Source: Alteromonas sp. RKMC-009
GTDB taxonomy: Bacteria; Pseudomonadota; Gammaproteobacteria; Enterobacterales; Alteromonadaceae
Length of the DNA: 64,000 nucleotides
Assembly (NCBI RefSeq): GCF_003584565.2
Contig: NZ_CP031010.1
Coordinates: forward strand, 3,286,001-3,350,000
Direction: 5' to 3'
The notes under the pieces are model-generated. The model searched no databases, was not told the DNA's origin, and saw nothing but the letters and a program-made list of their open reading frames with translations. The position numbers and the translations under genes were made by a program. Below are positions 45,932-54,913 of this stretch, piece after piece (the first letter of the stretch is position 1; every line of letters begins with the position of its first letter).

Positions 45932-46867
45932 TCAGTCGTAAAGCGACGGAGCATCCGGATCAGGACGGGTTTTAAATCGCTTGTGCGCCCACAAATAGCT
46001 TTCAGGCTGTTCAGCGATAATTTTTTCAATGTGCTGATTCAGCAACGTTAAAGCAGGCACATCTTCCAGTTCACGCAATGCTTCCAGAGGCGGGTAAAAT
46101 TTCACTTTATAACCATCCCGCGTGTACTGTGAAGTAATGATCAGCGGCACACTGTCAGTTCTTCTGACGAACATCAGGGTTGCCGTGGTGGTTGCCGTAT
46201 CTTTCACTCCGCCAAAGGGTACAAAAATACTTTGCGCCCGGCCGTAATCCTGATCAGGAAGGTACAAACACAGCTCTTTTTCAGCCATTGCTGCGAGCAG
46301 GGCTTTAGCATTACGTTTGTGGATCATATATTTATTTGAGCGTGCACGGCCATGATACTGAAGATAATCCATCAGCGGGTTATCATGCTTACGGTAAAAC
46401 GCAATGGCAGGATGGGTATATCCCAATCCACGACAGGCAAACTCCAGGTTCATGTTGTGAAGCGCCATACCAAATACGCCCCTGCCCTGAGCCAGCGCCG
46501 CTTCGACATGCTCGTAACCTTCAACGGTAAAGTGTTTCTTAATCCGCCACGCCGGCCACCACCAGCCCATGCCGGTTTCGAACAGCGCCATGCCAGTACA
46601 ACGGATATTTTCTTCCAGCAACCTTGATTGCTCACCGGCTGACAATTCTGGATACATAAGCGCCAGGTTCCGTCTGGCTACATTTACCCGCTTTGGTAAC
46701 AGCCGGGCGATTAGTTTTCCTGTTCCCGCACCAAGCAAGCGGATCACAGGAAACGGAAGCCACAACAAGAGATAAAGCAAGCTGGCACCCAGCCAGACGC
46801 CCCAATATTTAGGGCCGAGATAGGAAAATTTGAAAACAGGGGGTTTTATAGCAGCAGACAAAAACAA
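45932..46867 (-). CDS. LpxL-type lipid A lauroyl acyltransferase
   Basis: A 311-residue inner-membrane enzyme adding a secondary acyl chain to Kdo2-lipid IVA. One N-terminal helix (about residues 24-44) precedes the catalytic HNMNLE (the HX4E motif in ALHNMNLEFA). FYRKHDNPLMDYLQYHGRAR and LPDQDYGRAQSIFVPFGGV are family hallmarks. No ATG precedes the helix in frame. The start is one of two TTG codons (46867 or 46861), with GGATGG just upstream; this is unusual. Assignment to LpxL rather than LpxM or LpxP is by overall similarity. Confidence 0.88.
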   Translation of the reverse strand: MFLSAAIKPPVFKFSYLGPKYWGVWLGASLLYLLLWLPFPVIRLLGAGTGKLIARLLPKRVNVARRNLALMYPELSAGEQSRLLEENIRCTGMALFETGMGWWWPAWRIKKHFTVEGYEHVEAALAQGRGVFGMALHNMNLEFACRGLGYTHPAIAFYRKHDNPLMDYLQYHGRARSNKYMIHKRNAKALLAAMAEKELCLYLPDQDYGRAQSIFVPFGGVKDTATTTATLMFVRRTDSVPLIITSQYTRDGYKVKFYPPLEALRELEDVPALTLLNQHIEKIIAEQPESYLWAHKRFKTRPDPDAPSLYD

Positions 46868-46908
46868 ACCATCCGGATAATTATTTGCTGCTTATTGTAC
46901 TCATTTGT

Positions 46909-46932
46909 CGCCTGCCAGCATACCGGCAGGCG
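46909..46932. repeat. 8-bp inverted repeat between lpxL-type gene and DUF3081 gene
   Basis: CGCCTGCC (46909-46916) and GGCAGGCG (46925-46932) form a GC-rich stem with an 8-nt loop, downstream of the DUF3081 gene. There is no T-run. It could be a weak terminator or a stabilising hairpin. Confidence 0.4.
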
Positions 46933-46981
46933 AAAGAAAGCAGGAAAACTCCGATGAGTCTGCTTAAACGGCCAGAGCAGG

Positions 46982-47239
46982 CTAATACTGCTTATCGATT
47001 TCTTTCAGTTTTTTCTCAAACTGCTCGTAAGCATCCTGAGACGGATAATCAAAACGGTACTGATTGTGAAAGCCGAACTGCAACTTCACCTTAGCATCTT
47101 CAATGAACAAGGTATAACCATCATGGTCAGTGAACGCCACAATGCCGTTAAGCAAATATTTATCGTCATTCTTCTCGCCGCTCTGGCGAATTTTATCGAA
47201 CACCTGAAGCAGAAATTTACTTTCCAGTTCATTTTTCAT
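46982..47239 (-). CDS. DUF3081 family small protein
   Basis: An 85-residue cytosolic protein with the DUF3081 pattern: a helical N-terminus (LQVFDKIRQSGEKNDDKY), GIVAFTDHDGYTLFIED, and KLQFGFHNQYRFDY. Members are found in Alteromonadales and Vibrionales and have no known role. The ATG at 47239 is preceded by GGAG at a long distance. No operon partner is obvious; the next minus-strand gene upstream ends 83 bp away. Confidence 0.75.
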   Translation of the reverse strand: MKNELESKFLLQVFDKIRQSGEKNDDKYLLNGIVAFTDHDGYTLFIEDAKVKLQFGFHNQYRFDYPSQDAYEQFEKKLKEIDKQY

Positions 47240-47322
47240 CGGGGAGATACTCCATCAGCAACTGTCATACTATTCATACGGTAACAGCCGCCGATGGATT
47301 ACTTTTACGTACAGCGAAAGGA

Positions 47323-47895
47323 CTAATTAAAGTTGTAGCGAAAACCGAGGTTCAGCACGGTGGCAGCGAAATCGTCCTGTCCACGAACGTATAATGCTTC
47401 CATTCGCAGCATGCTGTTCAGACCGACGTGATAGTCAAAACCCAGTCCGGCCATGCCAGCAATAATGCCATCGTCGTAAGCACAAAAGCCTTCAGGGATT
47501 GAATCAATATCGCTGACCTGGCAACTGCCTGTTTCAATGCTTTGCAAACCCTGAACGTCAACATTCATGACGCCCAGTTTGTAGTATAACTCGCCGGTAC
47601 GCCCGCCAGCTTTACCCAGCACAGCCAGATAAAGGCCCTGGGCTTTCAGCGCATCGGTATCGCCTTCTTCATCCAGTAAATTCTGGTAGCCGGCTTCTAC
47701 ATACCATTTACTGCTGAACTGGTGACCCAGCGCAAGACTGTACGCCACGCCTTTATTTTCAGTGTCGCCAAATTCTGCATCGGTATAACCCACCGTCGCC
47801 AGACCGTACATTCTTTCGGTGGCCTGCGCGTTGAAACTAAGTCCTGCAAGACTTAACACCGGTAACAGCAAGGCGGTGACTATTCCTTTTTTCAT
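47323..47895 (-). CDS. Small outer-membrane beta-barrel protein
   Basis: A 190-residue barrel with a signal peptide ending NAQA. Strands alternate in the pattern of OmpA/OmpW-like eight-strand barrels (YGLATVGYTDAEFG, WYVEAGYQNLLDEE, LYLAVLGKAGG), and the last strand ends LNLGFRYNFN. It has two Cys (CQVSD, CAYDD) in one extracellular loop, likely disulphide-bonded. It is 18 bp from the larger outer-membrane gene upstream and probably the last gene of that operon. The ATG at 47895 has an AAGGAA site. Confidence 0.8.
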   Translation of the reverse strand: MKKGIVTALLLPVLSLAGLSFNAQATERMYGLATVGYTDAEFGDTENKGVAYSLALGHQFSSKWYVEAGYQNLLDEEGDTDALKAQGLYLAVLGKAGGRTGELYYKLGVMNVDVQGLQSIETGSCQVSDIDSIPEGFCAYDDGIIAGMAGLGFDYHVGLNSMLRMEALYVRGQDDFAATVLNLGFRYNFN

Positions 47896-47913
47896 ACTCT
47901 GCAATTCCTTTCC

Positions 47914-49149
47914 TTAGAAATAATATTCCAGCGCTACCTGCACGTGGTCGTCACGGCGCATGTAGTAAAACGTGTCGTCGGTTTGATCGGAAGAGAAGAA
48001 GTAAGCGTCCATCTTCCAGCGCCAGTTGTCAGTCATTCGGCTTGAAGCTTCAACAAAAGCACTGTAAGTATCGCTTTCGTCCAGATCCTGAATGAAGCCG
48101 GATAAGATTTCTGTACCGTCGATATCATTCCACACCCAGCGTAGTCCCAGCATCAGGTCGTTCTGACCGGTGGCGAAGAAATTATCTTCACGCTCGTCGT
48201 ACTGATATTCCATCAGCACACCAAGATCATAGGAGGTACCGAAAACGCCCACCGAAGTGCGCTCAAAGCCTGCCACGGCTGCGGCAAAATCTTCACTTTG
48301 CCCTGCGCGGTAAATACCTTCAAACTTAAGTAACCAGGCGCCCTGCACTTTCAGTAAATCCACGCCATATTGTTCAATTTGCGCATAGTAAGGCTGAATA
48401 AACGGTGTGCTGTTTTCATCGGTTGCCTGCAGCAACTCAGGTTCACGGGTTGTACCGTCGAAATAAGACAGACCAATTTCCCAATCCCCCAGAGAACGTT
48501 GCCATCTCAGTGCAAAATCCACATGGTTCTGTTCATCATCTGATTCATACAATGCCGAATTTTCACGAATTTCAACAGGCGGACGTAAGCGGCCGTCTTC
48601 ACCCGGGAAGGTACGTTCACGAAAATATGGCAGCACAAAACCGGACAATGTTCCCCAGTCACCGAACACGTTAAGGTTGATCATCGGCTGACCAAGCTTA
48701 TCTTCGCCGTCGATGTTTTCTACCATGTCGGTCTGATTGATAATGTCGACCAGGTGAATGGATTCCGTTTGTCCCCAGAATACCTTGCTTACGCCGACAC
48801 GGGTTTCCCAGTTATCAGCTGCGTGCATCCACATTAATTCACGTAAATCAAAGTGTGTGCGCTGCTCATCTTCCTGGTCCAGACGGGCAAAAGGCTTGAA
48901 CAGTATACTGTCGATGCCGTCGTTCCATTCCGTGTACATTTCAGGTTCTAAAAACACGGAAGCCTGAGAGCGGGGTTGCCCGGGATACGCTGCATCCTGA
49001 AGAAAGTAGCGGGTTTCCACACCGGCTGAGCCACTAATGTCAATATCTGACATGTCAGCCATTGCACCGGCAGAAAATCCCAGTGCGGCGGCAACAAGTG
49101 ACAAACGTCTGACGGGGTTAGCGCGCCCGGCGTAAACTGTTACTGTCAA
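47914..49149 (-). CDS. DUF1302-like outer-membrane protein of the MMPL operon
   Basis: A 411-residue outer-membrane barrel protein. After a signal peptide (RRLSLVAAALGFSAGAMA) come many amphipathic strands with aromatic girdles, ending HVQVALEYYF, a terminal Phe. The RELMWMHAADNWETRVG and VFWGQTESIHLVDIINQTD stretches recall the DUF1302 and related families. Its start is TTG at 49149, inside the last codons of the LolA-like gene, with an AGAGGA site 8 bp upstream; this overlap suggests coupled translation. The transported ligand is unknown. Confidence 0.75.
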   Translation of the reverse strand: MTVTVYAGRANPVRRLSLVAAALGFSAGAMADMSDIDISGSAGVETRYFLQDAAYPGQPRSQASVFLEPEMYTEWNDGIDSILFKPFARLDQEDEQRTHFDLRELMWMHAADNWETRVGVSKVFWGQTESIHLVDIINQTDMVENIDGEDKLGQPMINLNVFGDWGTLSGFVLPYFRERTFPGEDGRLRPPVEIRENSALYESDDEQNHVDFALRWQRSLGDWEIGLSYFDGTTREPELLQATDENSTPFIQPYYAQIEQYGVDLLKVQGAWLLKFEGIYRAGQSEDFAAAVAGFERTSVGVFGTSYDLGVLMEYQYDEREDNFFATGQNDLMLGLRWVWNDIDGTEILSGFIQDLDESDTYSAFVEASSRMTDNWRWKMDAYFFSSDQTDDTFYYMRRDDHVQVALEYYF

Positions 49150-49915
49150 AGTCCGATTCCTCTAATTCTGTGCCAAATTCCAGTTTGTGTGTAACCAGTT
49201 CGGTAGATTTTTGTGTTTGCAGATTGTACATAAAACTACGCAGAGGTCGCCAGAACTCCCCCTCAAATAGTTTGTAATCTTCAAATTCGAGTACTTTAAG
49301 CGCTTCACCCTTGCGGTCGAAAAACTCAACCTTACGGGGCCGGTAATGTTCTTTATCAATCCATAAAATTTGTTTCGAATAGCCCGAATATTCGTCCATA
49401 GGGGTCTGTTCGAGTACGTAGACATCGTCCCCCTGATACTTGTCTTCACGGAGTAAGTCGTAAGAGAACTTAGGGATTTCAAAGGACGTCATGTCTTCAA
49501 AGGCATATTCGCTGCCCAGAAACGGACCGGATTTGTTGCTGGTAGAAATCCGGCGAACACGCTTTACAGCCGGCAGAAAAATCCACTGTTCGTCCGGTGC
49601 ATCAACATGACTGAAGCTTAAAAATGCGGTGCCGCTTAAATCCCGCGGTGAATCAAATATTGTCAGCGCTTTATCACCATCAGTAGGCACTTCCAGCGTT
49701 TTCACCCGCATTTCCCGCTGGGCTTCCTGCCCCTGAGCATTGCGCAGGGTCATGGTAATACTGGCAACTGTATTTTCCCAGCCACGGTTAACATCTTTTC
49801 TCGCTGTCGCAATACGAAGGCCTTCTTTCTCAGAAGCTTCATCTGCAATAACCGGAGTCGTCAGCGCCACACTCAGTGCCAGTGACGCTAAAGAGAGCTT
49901 GCGTAATTGTCTCAT
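49118..49915 (-). CDS. LolA-like outer-membrane lipoprotein-sorting protein
   Basis: A 265-residue periplasmic protein with a signal peptide ending VIADE. The body is an antiparallel beta half-barrel of the LolA_like type: GWENTVASITMTLRNAQG, RISTSNKSGPFLGSEYAFED and the closing KLEFGTELEESDFDSNSLRR. Family members next to MMPL transporters may carry a lipid or lipoprotein across the periplasm. The ATG overlaps the transporter's stop (ATGA), and the 3' end overlaps the next gene by 32 bp. These overlaps are strong evidence for one operon. Confidence 0.85.
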   Translation of the reverse strand: MRQLRKLSLASLALSVALTTPVIADEASEKEGLRIATARKDVNRGWENTVASITMTLRNAQGQEAQREMRVKTLEVPTDGDKALTIFDSPRDLSGTAFLSFSHVDAPDEQWIFLPAVKRVRRISTSNKSGPFLGSEYAFEDMTSFEIPKFSYDLLREDKYQGDDVYVLEQTPMDEYSGYSKQILWIDKEHYRPRKVEFFDRKGEALKVLEFEDYKLFEGEFWRPLRSFMYNLQTQKSTELVTHKLEFGTELEESDFDSNSLRRAR

Positions 49916-52218
49916 GTAGCTTCCCTCGTTGTTTTGTTTTTATCTTTATCCAGCCACATCAGGAATGAGGGCAGGAAGAGTAAATCAATAAATAATGCTG
50001 CAATGAAGATAATGTTTGTCATTAACCCCATGTCTGAGTTCAGGCGGAAATCAGACAACAGCAGTACACCAAAGCCGGCAGCCAGCACCACGGTTGTGGT
50101 GATCATGGCCCGGCCTACGGTACGGAATGCATATTCCACGGAATCCCGCACGTTCATATTATCTTTTCTTGCAGCCTGGTATTTCAGCAGGAAATGCACA
50201 GAGTCGTCGACGATAATCCCCATGGTCATACTCAGTTCTACTGACAGCGCCATATTGATTTCGCCGGACATCATGCCCCATATTCCAAAGCCCACACCAG
50301 CCGGCATTAAGTTAGCCATCAGGCTGACTATTCCCAGCCGCCAGGACCGCAGTGCAAGGGTGATCAACAGTGAAATCACCACCAGCGCAGCCACTGAACC
50401 CCACACCATGCTTTCCATGTTCCTGGCACCGATGTGCGCGAACATCAAAGCAGGGCTGGCCGCTTCCAGACGCAATTCTGGTGCCAGTTTACCAAACCAC
50501 CGTTTGGTCCGCGCCTCAAATTCGGTGAACTCCTCACTTCCGAGGTTTTCCAGCACGGCAATAATGCGAACACCGGACTTGTCAATATCTATCTGGTTAT
50601 TCAGATCGAGACCATATGGCAAGGACATTTCGTACAGTAACAGGTACTGTGCAGCGAGGTCTTTAGATTCAGGTAAGGTGAAATATGCCGGATCATCATC
50701 ATGCATATTCATGTTGAGGCGCTTGATGATGTCAGCAAAGCTCAGCACATGTTTGACTTCCGGCTGCGAGCGCAACCATTTGGCCAGTGCATCCACCTCT
50801 TTCATCACCGCCGGGTCATTGATGCCATAGGGCTCACCGGTATAAACAGCAAAATCGATATTCGACATGCCGCCCATATATTTCTTTTGGATTTCAACGG
50901 ACTGACGAAACGGTGATGATAAATCGAAGTATTCCACAGCCACATCGTTCAGGCGGTTATTCAGGCAGAACAGCAGCGACACAGTGAGAATGATGACCGA
51001 ATAAGGCAGAATACGGCGGTGATTGCTGATAACCCATCCACCCAGTTTTTTAACCTGAGTGTCGTCGCCATTTTGCTCTTTAACGCGGGGGGCTGGCAGT
51101 AAAGTGAGCATAGCCGGCAGCACGGTCAAAGACAAAATACAGGCCAGTACAACCCCGACGGCGGTTAAATTTCCAAGGTGAGATAAAATAGGTACTTCCG
51201 CAAAGTTCAGCATTAAAAAGCCAATTGCAGTGGTACCGCTGGTAAGTAAAACCGCCTTGAGGTTTAGCACAATACTTTCAGCCAGTGCCTGTTCCTTTGC
51301 CAGACCCTGCTGAATTTTTTGCCGGTAAGTCACAATAATGTGTAGGCAATCAGCGACAGCAAGCGTTGTGACCATGGTCGGCACATTGACCGTAGAGGGG
51401 CTCAGAAAAATTCCCCACCAGCCGGCAATCCCCATCGTCATCACAATCGTGCCGCCAACAACCACGAGCACTACTGCTGATGCTGCTTTTGAGCGTGTTA
51501 ATAATGCGATCATCACCGCAATGATGATAAACATAAGCGGGATCAGGGTAGACGCATCATCCTGCGCTGTCAGCGCGAATGCGTCATTCATTGTCACAAT
51601 CCCGGACAGATAAATTTTGTGCTCCGGGTAGGCGGTTTCATATTTCTCTTTTAACTCTCTGGCGAACGCCCCGATCTTCATTATCTTGGGAGTCTGGTCG
51701 CCTTCGGGTAGCTGAATTGTGACATTGATCACCGCCATCGCTTCGTTGTCGGAGATAAGCCGCCCGCGTAAATTTTGGATGGGTTCAATTACTTCCCTCA
51801 CCCATCTGATATGGGCCTCATCCGTTTGCCCTTTGCGAATAAGATCCTGCACCACCAGCCCTTCCTCATCGGCAAAGGTATACTGATAATTCGACAGTGA
51901 TTCCACCCGGTTAGACATGGGGATATGCCAGGCATCCTCTGTGAGGGCATGAATAAGTTCGAAGGTTTCCGGCTGATAGACGTTTTCACTGTCCGGCAAA
52001 ATGAGGAAGGTAACATTTTCGCTTTTGCTGAAAACGTTCTGCATTTCTTCATAAGCCAGTTTCTGAGGATCATCAGGCTCAAAGAAAACTTTATAGTCTC
52101 CGCGAAAATAAAGATTACCGGCTCCGAAACCGGTGATGACGCACGCCAGCAGAAACAGTGCTATGACTGTTTTCGGTTTTTCCATGCACCACCGCGCCCA
52201 GGCCGGGAGTGTTTGCAT
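49912..52218 (-). CDS. MMPL/RND superfamily transporter
   Basis: A 768-residue inner-membrane exporter of the MMPL group, with twelve predicted helices in two similar halves. Periplasmic domains follow the first helix of each half. The halves share GLAKEQALAESIVLNLKAV-like and MGIIVDDSVHFLLKY segments; the VDDSVHF motif carries the proton-relay-type Asp. The first helix is near residues 15-35. It lacks an adaptor protein gene of the AcrA kind, so it likely hands a lipid to the LolA-like protein encoded next. Substrate unknown. An AAAAGGA site lies upstream. Confidence 0.88.
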   Translation of the reverse strand: MQTLPAWARWCMEKPKTVIALFLLACVITGFGAGNLYFRGDYKVFFEPDDPQKLAYEEMQNVFSKSENVTFLILPDSENVYQPETFELIHALTEDAWHIPMSNRVESLSNYQYTFADEEGLVVQDLIRKGQTDEAHIRWVREVIEPIQNLRGRLISDNEAMAVINVTIQLPEGDQTPKIMKIGAFARELKEKYETAYPEHKIYLSGIVTMNDAFALTAQDDASTLIPLMFIIIAVMIALLTRSKAASAVVLVVVGGTIVMTMGIAGWWGIFLSPSTVNVPTMVTTLAVADCLHIIVTYRQKIQQGLAKEQALAESIVLNLKAVLLTSGTTAIGFLMLNFAEVPILSHLGNLTAVGVVLACILSLTVLPAMLTLLPAPRVKEQNGDDTQVKKLGGWVISNHRRILPYSVIILTVSLLFCLNNRLNDVAVEYFDLSSPFRQSVEIQKKYMGGMSNIDFAVYTGEPYGINDPAVMKEVDALAKWLRSQPEVKHVLSFADIIKRLNMNMHDDDPAYFTLPESKDLAAQYLLLYEMSLPYGLDLNNQIDIDKSGVRIIAVLENLGSEEFTEFEARTKRWFGKLAPELRLEAASPALMFAHIGARNMESMVWGSVAALVVISLLITLALRSWRLGIVSLMANLMPAGVGFGIWGMMSGEINMALSVELSMTMGIIVDDSVHFLLKYQAARKDNMNVRDSVEYAFRTVGRAMITTTVVLAAGFGVLLLSDFRLNSDMGLMTNIIFIAALFIDLLFLPSFLMWLDKDKNKTTREAT

Positions 52219-52467
52219 AAAATGTCATGTCCTTTTATCTGTTCTGTTTCACAGTGTATCTGCTAAAAGCACAGAGTGTAAGTATTTGCCCTTATACGCA
52301 GGATTTCCAAAAAGAAATTTAATGTTTAAAAAAACAGCAGAAAAACAAGCAGGTAAATAAATCCGCGTACTGGCTCAGGTATCTCATTTAACAGACTGCT
52401 TACATAACATTTGATCTTTGGAAAATGTCATGTAGTATTAGAAGAATACAACTGGTCAGATGAGCGG
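52219..52467. promoter_or_regulatory. Divergent promoter region between the MMPL operon and fadE
   Basis: These 249 bp include two copies of AAAATGTCATGT (52217-52228 and 52423-52434). AACTGGTC (52450-52457), a match to the left half of the FadR site, lies directly before the fadE ATG. Both could be regulator sites, though neither is proved. Confidence 0.4.
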
Positions 52468-54720
52468 ATGAGTAATATGAGTATTCGAAAAAGCCTGAAA
52501 AAAGTTCTTCCACCTATTTCTGTGACAGAGCAGGAAGCATTGGACGCCGGTGATATCTGGTTAGAAGCCTCTATCTATCAGGGCAAACCAGACATGCAAG
52601 CCCTGCGTGCCATTCCACAGGCGAAATTAAGTGCCGATGAACAGGCATTTATTGACGGCCCTGTGCAGGAGTTGCTGGGATTAATCGATGATTTCGAGCT
52701 GGCAAATGGTAAGCACATTCCGGATGAGATTTTAGCGTTCCTGAAGAAACACCGTTTCTTCTCAATGATCATTCCGAAGAAATTTGGTGGTCTGGAATTC
52801 AGTCCTTACGCCAACTCAACCATCGTTGCAACTATCGCTGCGAAAAGTGGTGCTATTGCCGTAACCGTTATGGTGCCTAACTCGTTAGGTCCGGGCGAAC
52901 TGCTGATGCACTATGGTACAAAAGAGCAGCAGGACTACTATCTGCCCCGCCTTGCAGTGGGTGATGACATTCCCTGTTTTGCACTGACCAGCCCTGAAGC
53001 CGGTTCAGATGCCGGTGGCATTCCTGATGCAGCTATCGTCACGAAGGGTGAATGGGAAGGTAAAGAAGTTATTGGTCTGAAAGTCAGCTGGGACAAGCGT
53101 TATATCACGCTTGCGCCAATCGCTACCGTACTGGGCCTCGCATTTAAAGTTTTCGACCCTGATCAACTGCTGGGTGAAAAACTTGAGCTGGGTATTACCT
53201 GTGCCCTGCTGCCAAAATCTCACCCCGGCGTAGAACTGGGTAACCGTCACGATCCTATGGGACAACGTTTCTACAACGGTACGACCCGTGGTAATGATGT
53301 ATTTATTCCTATGGATTTCATTATCGGCGGTCAGAAAAACATCGGCCGCGGCTGGCAAATGCTGGTGAGCTGCTTAGGTGCAGGTCGTGGTATTTCATTA
53401 CCGGCCATGGGCGTTGCAACAGGTCAGGCAGCACTGAAAGCGTCTGCAGAATACAGCTTTGTGCGTGAACAATTCGGACTGCCAATTGGCCGCTTCGAAG
53501 GTATTCAGGGCAAGCTGGCAGATATCGCCGGTAAAACGTTCCTGTTGGAGTCTATGCGTGTTCTGACGACAGAAGGTTTAGGTTTAGGCCTGAAGCCGTC
53601 AGTAGTGACTGCGATTGCCAAATACCATATGACTGAGCTGGGTCGTGACGTAATGAACTCGGCAATGGATATCCTGGCGGGTAAAGCCATTCAGCGCGGA
53701 CCGCAAAATACTTTATCCGGCGGCTACAGTTCATTACCGATTGCCATTACGGTGGAAGGTGCCAACATTCTGACCCGTAACCTGATGATCTTCGGCCAGG
53801 GTGCAATGCGCTGCCATCCATACCTGAAAGAGATGGTGGATCTTATTCACAGTGACGACCACTCTGCCGACGGCGAATTTAATAAAGTATTGAAGAAAAC
53901 GGTCAGTTTCAGTGTGAAAAATGCGTTCCGCAGCTTAGGTAAGAGCTACCTGCCCTTCCTGCGCGGTGCAGAGTCTGCACTGCCGGAAGTGACAAAGTAC
54001 GAGAAGCGTCTTAATGCATTGTCAGCAAAACTGGCTCCTATGGCCGATTTATCGCTGGCGGTACTGGGCGGTGATCTGAAAAAGGCAGAATTGCTGTCAG
54101 CCCGTCTGGGTGATGTAATGAGTTATCTGTACGGCGCCATGGCAGCCATCCGCTTCTATGAGCAACGTGTAGAAGACCGTAAACTGGCACAGCCTTACTT
54201 CGAGTACGCTATGGAGTGGACGCTGCAACAGGCTGAACAGGCACTGGTTGATTTCATCGGCAACTTCCCGAACACAGCAACCCGTGGTCTGATGCGCCTG
54301 CTGACATGTACGTATACCAATTCAGTCAGCGGGATCAGCGATAAGCTGTCCTGTGAACTGGCTCTGGCTTCCATGCAGGATAACAGCATCAAAGCACAAC
54401 TGACGCACCTGGTTCGTCCTGTTGCCGGTGACGGTAACGACATCAACGAGCAGGCGTTTAAAGCGAAACACGCTGTTGCCCATCTGTTAGGTAAAGTACA
54501 GAAGGCGCTGCGTAAGGAACCGGTCATCCCGTTCCTGTCGTTTGAAAACGCACTGAATAAGTTACAGGAGCGCGGTGTCGTAACGGCTCAGGAAGCTGAA
54601 ATGCTTCACGATTACAATAAGAAGCGTAAGCTGGCTGTCCGGGTTGACGAGTTCAACTTTGACCTGGAGCCGCTATCTCAGGAAAAAAGCGATTCTTCAG
54701 CGAAGAAAGACGCTGCCTGA
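52468..54720 (+). CDS. fadE: Acyl-CoA dehydrogenase FadE
   Basis: A 750-residue flavoenzyme for the first step of fatty-acid beta-oxidation. FFSMIIPKKFGGLEFSPYAN, CFALTSPEAGSDAGG (FAD/substrate loop), ITLAPIATVLGLAFKV and GRGISLPAMGVATGQAAL match FadE. The long C-terminal extension of about 250 residues is characteristic. It lacks the N-terminal membrane helices of the E. coli protein. ATG at 52468 is chosen; 52477 is also possible. Its product feeds acetyl-CoA into the glyoxylate shunt encoded elsewhere in the window. Confidence 0.93.
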   Translation: MSNMSIRKSLKKVLPPISVTEQEALDAGDIWLEASIYQGKPDMQALRAIPQAKLSADEQAFIDGPVQELLGLIDDFELANGKHIPDEILAFLKKHRFFSMIIPKKFGGLEFSPYANSTIVATIAAKSGAIAVTVMVPNSLGPGELLMHYGTKEQQDYYLPRLAVGDDIPCFALTSPEAGSDAGGIPDAAIVTKGEWEGKEVIGLKVSWDKRYITLAPIATVLGLAFKVFDPDQLLGEKLELGITCALLPKSHPGVELGNRHDPMGQRFYNGTTRGNDVFIPMDFIIGGQKNIGRGWQMLVSCLGAGRGISLPAMGVATGQAALKASAEYSFVREQFGLPIGRFEGIQGKLADIAGKTFLLESMRVLTTEGLGLGLKPSVVTAIAKYHMTELGRDVMNSAMDILAGKAIQRGPQNTLSGGYSSLPIAITVEGANILTRNLMIFGQGAMRCHPYLKEMVDLIHSDDHSADGEFNKVLKKTVSFSVKNAFRSLGKSYLPFLRGAESALPEVTKYEKRLNALSAKLAPMADLSLAVLGGDLKKAELLSARLGDVMSYLYGAMAAIRFYEQRVEDRKLAQPYFEYAMEWTLQQAEQALVDFIGNFPNTATRGLMRLLTCTYTNSVSGISDKLSCELALASMQDNSIKAQLTHLVRPVAGDGNDINEQAFKAKHAVAHLLGKVQKALRKEPVIPFLSFENALNKLQERGVVTAQEAEMLHDYNKKRKLAVRVDEFNFDLEPLSQEKSDSSAKKDAA

Positions 54721-54751
54721 TATCCTGAATAATGCTCTACAGCATTGATTT

Positions 54752-54778
54752 AAAAGGTGACTACGGTCACCTTTTTTT
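54752..54778 (+). terminator. Terminator of fadE
   Basis: AAAAGGTGAC, a TACG loop, GTCACC and a T7 run. Confidence 0.88.
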
Positions 54779-54913
54779 ATTGCTTTTTGCCGGTTTTGCA
54801 CTATACCTTTTAGCAGGAACTTTTCCGGTTTACCCGGGCGGTACGCTTCTCCGTCATCTCCCGGTGAATACACATAAAATGTGACAGGGCCGTCCAGCAA
54901 ACAGGATTAAGTA

